A stretch of 53,540 nt of DNA from NCBI GenBank assembly GCA_030533415.1, contig JAUNJE010000015.1, forward strand, positions 1-53,540. Direction: 5' to 3'. Each line of letters starts with the position of its first letter. The stretch's first letter is position 1. Under the pieces are notes generated by a model. It was not told where the DNA came from. It did no database searches and was given only the letters and a program-made list of their open reading frames with translations. This document shows positions 51,701 through 53,540 of this stretch, in pieces. The DNA is from Eubacteriales bacterium. Lineage in GTDB: Bacteria; Bacillota; Clostridia; Oscillospirales; Oscillospiraceae. Both the position numbers and the translations under genes were made by a program.

Positions 51701-51752
51701 CGGAAATGCTCCGGTTGAGGATTGTCAAAAACAGTTCAGCCAATGTTCTCAC
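48726..51752 (-). CDS. BlaR1/MecR1-like M56 sensor peptidase with a novel large ectodomain
   Basis: A 1008-residue integral membrane zinc protease. Residues 1-311 are the M56 module: helices near 12-34, 37-55, 113-138, 205-225 and 292-311, zinc motif HEHTH (191-195) and third ligand in ELACDE (Glu232). In BlaR1 the outer C-terminal domain is a penicillin-binding sensor. Here it is replaced by about 700 extracellular residues without any SxxK/SxN/KTG set. Part of it (about 490-615, VEMTVEDLSPTGATILFQQYS... to YRIGKRVTI) resembles a bacterial Ig-like domain. The gene overlaps the upstream BlaI-type repressor gene by 17 bases, so it should receive a signal and cleave that repressor. The signal is unknown. 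Confidence 0.87.
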   Translation of the reverse strand: MRTLAELFLTILNRSISASWLVLIVVALRFLLKKAPKWVDVLLWGLVAVRLICPFTLESTLSLIPSAQTVSPEIMLSPSPAIDSGIGAVDRVVNPVITESFTPAPLASANPLQILIPVAALVWCAGILLMGLYTLASYWRLRYRVRTAVRFQGDVYLSGNVSSPFVLGIVKPRVYLPSHISEPDIYHVIAHEHTHIRRRDHWWKPLGFLLLAIYWFNPLMWLAYILLCRDIELACDEKVVKAMNPSQRADYSQALLNCSVSHWHIAACPLAFGEVGVKERVKNVLNYKKPAFWVIAAALLTCLVVAVCFLTNPKEPSIFGEFYHVTAIVCDNKWFDFTYTPETAPLYTLTADQQLVVLEDITSDLLLYPGKFTQTTLTEDNFDPLFTDAVWMQDDLSASSLREKNTQAWELYVSPELPDSVFYYLLLQEDGEIYLTYGYRRESYSSIRWVFQLAPRPMKENPEPTVWPQAMETTPPLSPYSTIDALPAAADSGLNVEMTVEDLSPTGATILFQQYSTPEGNALLGGNDYFLQRRTIGGWADLPTRERPTFTKGIHSLATIRRQKIDWEWLYGTLDEGYYRIGKRVTILQNDGTEQYKIVYAEFALGNSLTPYVITSTLPAEGFGGTADYLASGGGYGFFDYMTEELVSILNSLSREDFVPSPGVTPNTTITLSNQSMAIVMNSDGEYVEFRFDGNTTQFLGDTVWAVKNGALNDFFTMINQYSPENSTYEIYNVAPLEDLPRSYNLEEATIDKCVIMVDGDVLNNQPVWGEFIDGITAKKESTVRLVTYFSSDGSMRIFDLRFDGTAYTLRWFEDGQENVCQYPYLLHFEGNAEETGTAYVLYDTYILAADNAASVEDVRRRDPGALPGAGAPYYIVYNDDIYIPKSPEIPALQQAALKLDGRELLTITDSNALSAIQALFADAEALGYEPKTYSLGPELVLTGENGTEVTAALELDGDLCRIGEIFYDYGPGYTNDGSINALPKLFELLGISDWPEAVYEKYSSWFG

Positions 51753-52110
51753 CCTTTCTATAGCGGTCGATCATGGCCTGCACCGTGTCGATCTCCGCTT
51801 GAGAAATTTTCTGATGCTTCGTAAAGGCCGCCACAAAGGCGGGCAGGGAGCCTTCAAAGGTCCTTTCCACAAATTCCTCCAGCTCCGCCGCCTGCACCTG
51901 ATCCTTGGATACCAGGGAGGTGACGACGGTATTCTCATTTTTCAGGATCCCCCGCTCCGACAAACGCTTGATGACGGTGTAGGTGGTGGTGGGCTTCCAG
52001 CCCAGCTGTTCCTGGCAGAGCCGGACAAGTTCTCTGCTTTTCACCGGCTCATGTTCCCAGAGAATCAGGCAGAAGCGGTATTCGCTGTCATATACTTTTG
52101 GTGTCTCCAT
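51736..52110 (-). CDS. BlaI/MecI/CopY-family repressor
   Basis: A 124-residue winged-helix repressor. The N-terminal DNA-binding part reads VYDSEYRFCLILWEHEPVKSRELVRLCQEQLGWKPTTTYTVIKRLSERGIL, the standard BlaI arrangement. A helical dimerisation part with the expected protease-sensitive region follows (about residues 80-124). AGGAGG lies 8 bases before the ATG. It is the first gene of the operon with the M56 sensor. The two 18-bp palindromes in its promoter are the probable autoregulatory operators. Confidence 0.93.
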   Translation of the reverse strand: METPKVYDSEYRFCLILWEHEPVKSRELVRLCQEQLGWKPTTTYTVIKRLSERGILKNENTVVTSLVSKDQVQAAELEEFVERTFEGSLPAFVAAFTKHQKISQAEIDTVQAMIDRYRKGENIG

Positions 52111-52122
52111 GGGATACCTCCT

Positions 52123-52140
52123 ACTCTAATTTGTTAGAGT
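52123..52140. promoter_or_regulatory. proximal operator palindrome
   Basis: ACTCTAA-TTTG-TTAGAGT is a perfect 18-bp palindrome between the -10 and the Shine-Dalgarno of the BlaI-type gene. It differs from the TACA/TGTA operators known for BlaI, MecI and CopY. Confidence 0.8.
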
Positions 52141-52146
52141 ATCTAT

Positions 52147-52175
52147 AGTCTAACAGATTAGAGTAGAAATGTCAA
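52147..52175 (-). promoter_or_regulatory. promoter of the BlaI-BlaR1-like operon with distal operator
   Basis: On the minus strand, a perfect TTGACA (52175-52170), a 17-base spacer and TAGACT (52152-52147). A second palindrome, AGTCTAA-CAGA-TTAGAGT (52147-52164, one mismatch), covers the -10 and most of the spacer. The two palindromes are 24 bases apart centre to centre, so two dimers could bind side by side and block transcription. Confidence 0.8.
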
Positions 52176-52222
52176 GAAAAAACAGGGTTGGCACTGCCCC
52201 GAACTGTGAGAGCAGCTGAGGA

Positions 52223-52251
52223 TTGACTAATATTTTGAAAAATGGTAAACT
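52223..52251 (+). promoter_or_regulatory. promoter of the exported L,D-transpeptidase-like gene
   Basis: TTGACT (52223-52228), a 17-base spacer and TAAACT (52246-52251), 32 bases before the ATG at 52284. It does not overlap the two operator palindromes. Confidence 0.65.
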
Positions 52252-52283
52252 AAACAAAGTTATGTTTTGAAGAGGTCGTTTGC

Positions 52284-53435
52284 ATGAAAAAAACCGTGTC
52301 CCGTTTGGTATGCTTTTGGATATTGGCGGCGCTTTTGGTGGCCCTGGTCCCCGGTGCCGCTGCCTCCCAGACGCTGGCGCCCTGCCTGGCCAGCCTGCCG
52401 GAGCTGATCAAAAACCCGGAAAACTGCCGCTATGTCCAGATGATGCTGGGTTATTACCTGCGCAACGACGCTGCCGTTCGGGAAACGCTGCGGGAGGGGT
52501 ATTCCGCCGTGTTCCTGTTCGAGGGCTGCTCGGATAACATGGATGACCCAGAGCTGTCGGATATAACCTATTACCGGGTTTCCGCGGTGTGTCTTGCCCT
52601 AAAGCTGGACGAGGCGGGGGAGCCGTATCTTTCCTATTTCAACGGGGATTGCAGTACCCTGCCGGACCGTCCCCTGGAATATGGCGCCTGGTCGCTGGAG
52701 GACGTGGGGGCGGTAGGTCCCGCCACCATCTGCGACGGAACCTATGAGCTTTATTCCGTGCGGCACGGAGGGGCCTATGAGGCGCTGCAGGTCATGTCCG
52801 AATATTCGGACGATACACTGCCTGCCGTCTACATGACCCCGGAGGGATATGTGACGGCCAGAGCCGACAAAATCAACATTCATACCAGAAACGTCAACCA
52901 CACCATTCAAGGGGCCATGTGGTCAGCGGGCTGCATTCTGATCGGGGACGGTGATTTTGGCAAGTTCACGGAGCTGATGGAATCCACCTATTACGCGGTC
53001 TATGATTCCTTTGGCCTTGGGGAAAAGGTCGGCACGGTTACGCTCAACCGCCAGTACCTGAAAGAGGAAATGTACGGCCTGTATGAAAACAACGACGCGG
53101 TGAATATGCTGCTGGCCGCTTCCCGGCGTATTCTCCCGGAAACCTACCTTGCGCGCTGCGCGGATGCCGAAGTTTACGAAGAGAGCAAGACGCTGTGTGC
53201 CGCAAAGGATACGGAGCTGATGACCCTTCCCTGCAGCAATTCCACGGATGCCCGCTCCGTGCCCCTGGCCTCCGTGGAAAAGGGGGAGGAGCTGGAGATC
53301 GTGGGAAGCCTGACCAATACGGCCGGAAACCTGTGGTATGAGATAAACTGGAACGGACAGCACTGCTATCTCTATAGCGGCTACGCGGCAGAACCGGGCT
53401 GGTTTACCCGCCTGCTCCGCCGGGTTTTTGGATAA
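52284..53435 (+). CDS. exported protein, L,D-transpeptidase-like with SH3-like tail
   Basis: A 383-residue secreted protein. It has a signal peptide (MKKTVSRLVCFWILAALLVALVPGAAAS, probable cleavage after AxA at about 27). The middle holds INIHTRNVNHTIQGAMWSAGCILIG, which resembles the YkuD active-site layout (His, then Ser-x-Gly-Cys-Ile). The second His of the usual SHGC is Ala. A C-terminal SH3-like domain (VPLASVEKGEELEIVG...CYLYSGY) could bind the cell wall. If active, it would cross-link peptidoglycan independently of penicillin-binding proteins. It is divergent from the BlaI-type gene. The activity assignment is inference. Confidence 0.6.
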   Translation: MKKTVSRLVCFWILAALLVALVPGAAASQTLAPCLASLPELIKNPENCRYVQMMLGYYLRNDAAVRETLREGYSAVFLFEGCSDNMDDPELSDITYYRVSAVCLALKLDEAGEPYLSYFNGDCSTLPDRPLEYGAWSLEDVGAVGPATICDGTYELYSVRHGGAYEALQVMSEYSDDTLPAVYMTPEGYVTARADKINIHTRNVNHTIQGAMWSAGCILIGDGDFGKFTELMESTYYAVYDSFGLGEKVGTVTLNRQYLKEEMYGLYENNDAVNMLLAASRRILPETYLARCADAEVYEESKTLCAAKDTELMTLPCSNSTDARSVPLASVEKGEELEIVGSLTNTAGNLWYEINWNGQHCYLYSGYAAEPGWFTRLLRRVFG

Positions 53436-53441
53436 GAAGAA

Positions 53442-53468
53442 GCCCCGGAATCCTTTGGATTCCGGGGC
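53442..53468. terminator. bidirectional intrinsic terminator
   Basis: A perfect 12-base stem (53442-53453 with 53457-53468) with a TTT loop. On the plus strand GATTTTT follows. It separates the exported protein gene from the converging rpsI. Confidence 0.85.
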
Positions 53469-53490
53469 GATTTTTGCAAACAGCCGTATT

Positions 53491-53540
53491 TTAACGCTTG
53501 CTGAACTGCGGCGCGCGGCGGGCGGCCTTCAAGCCGTACT
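53491..53540 (-). CDS. rpsI: 30S ribosomal protein S9, C-terminal part (cut by the window)
   Basis: Sixteen in-frame codons read YGLKAARRAPQFSKR followed by TAA. This is the invariant C-terminal tail of ribosomal protein S9, whose last Arg reaches the P-site tRNA. The gene continues beyond the window, normally after rplM. Confidence 0.9.
   Translation of the reverse strand, partial: YGLKAARRAPQFSKR

Noticed and set aside
48726-51752. A beta-lactam sensor (true BlaR1)
   Set aside because: No penicillin-binding motifs are visible in the extracellular part and no beta-lactamase gene is linked.
1-53540. tRNA genes, riboswitches, and restriction, toxin-antitoxin or other defence systems
   Set aside because: No tRNA cloverleaf landmarks, no recognisable riboswitch core and no such gene families were found on either strand; only short intergenic gaps remain.

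Overview
The window looks like chromosomal DNA from an obligately anaerobic, GC-rich member of the Clostridia, most like gut Oscillospiraceae/Ruminococcaceae. The grounds are an oxygen-sensitive class III ribonucleotide reductase, an IspH-ribosomal protein S1 fusion (a clostridial trait), the gene order dgt-dnaG-sigma, the ACT/UPF0210 pair, TldD/TldE, MltG, acetate kinase, and Shine-Dalgarno sites of the AGGAGG type in front of nearly every gene. No tRNA, complete rRNA, CRISPR array, integrase or transposase gene was seen. The taxonomic placement is inference.

Layout. 0-4.7 kb: AT-rich hairpins, galM (-), an NrdR-box-controlled nrdD with a small FakA-like domain protein, and a NUDIX gene. 4.7-12.3 kb: a YitT-type membrane gene and tmcAL (-), then ackA, a lipoprotein with an internal repeat, pepT and a CapA-type protein (+), then a small acidic membrane protein (-). 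12.4-15.9 kb: a repeat-rich segment in which two inverted copies of a 213-bp MITE-like element bracket birA and a membrane-fused acyltransferase-like gene. One MITE copy sits inside a second, 353-bp structured repeat. 16.0-19.6 kb: mtnN plus a homocysteine methyltransferase (-), then an M29 aminopeptidase and a maltose-type acetyltransferase (+). 19.7-29.9 kb: rpmE, then a long + strand cluster hflX-yigZ-GNAT-dgt-dnaG-sigma-sigma-like-cmk-ispH/rpsA. 30.0-32.1 kb: small genes and the ACT/UPF0210 pair. 32.1-35.4 kb: an AT-rich island with a GtrII-like and an acyltransferase-3 gene, ending in a second, diverged copy of the 3' end of the UPF0210 gene. 35.4-41.1 kb: a UDP-sugar pyrophosphorylase (+), then the tmk-DJ-1-mltG-U32-small protein operon (-). 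41.2-48.1 kb: GNAT, DEAD-box helicase plus DprA-like gene, regulator plus flavodoxin, and tldD-tldE. 48.3-53.5 kb: the intact second copy of the 353-bp repeat, a BlaI/BlaR1-like sensory pair with its own paired operator, a divergent exported L,D-transpeptidase-like protein, and the 3' end of rpsI.

How the genes work together. Several tightly packed, overlapping gene sets imply operons: deoxynucleotide supply and replication priming with transcription factors (dgt, dnaG, two sigma-family proteins, cmk), cell-wall assembly (mltG beside tmk), and the methyl cycle (mtnN with a homocysteine methyltransferase). The strongest second-look items are five. (1) A non-coding mobile element with perfect 5-bp target duplications at both copies, whose empty site is preserved elsewhere in the window. 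(2) The 353-bp repeat, which has an invariant 93-bp core. (3) A sigma factor followed by an overlapping paralogue that has lost its promoter-recognition residues. (4) The AT-rich island flanked by duplicated gene ends. (5) A BlaR1-like protease whose penicillin-binding domain is replaced by a roughly 700-residue ectodomain.
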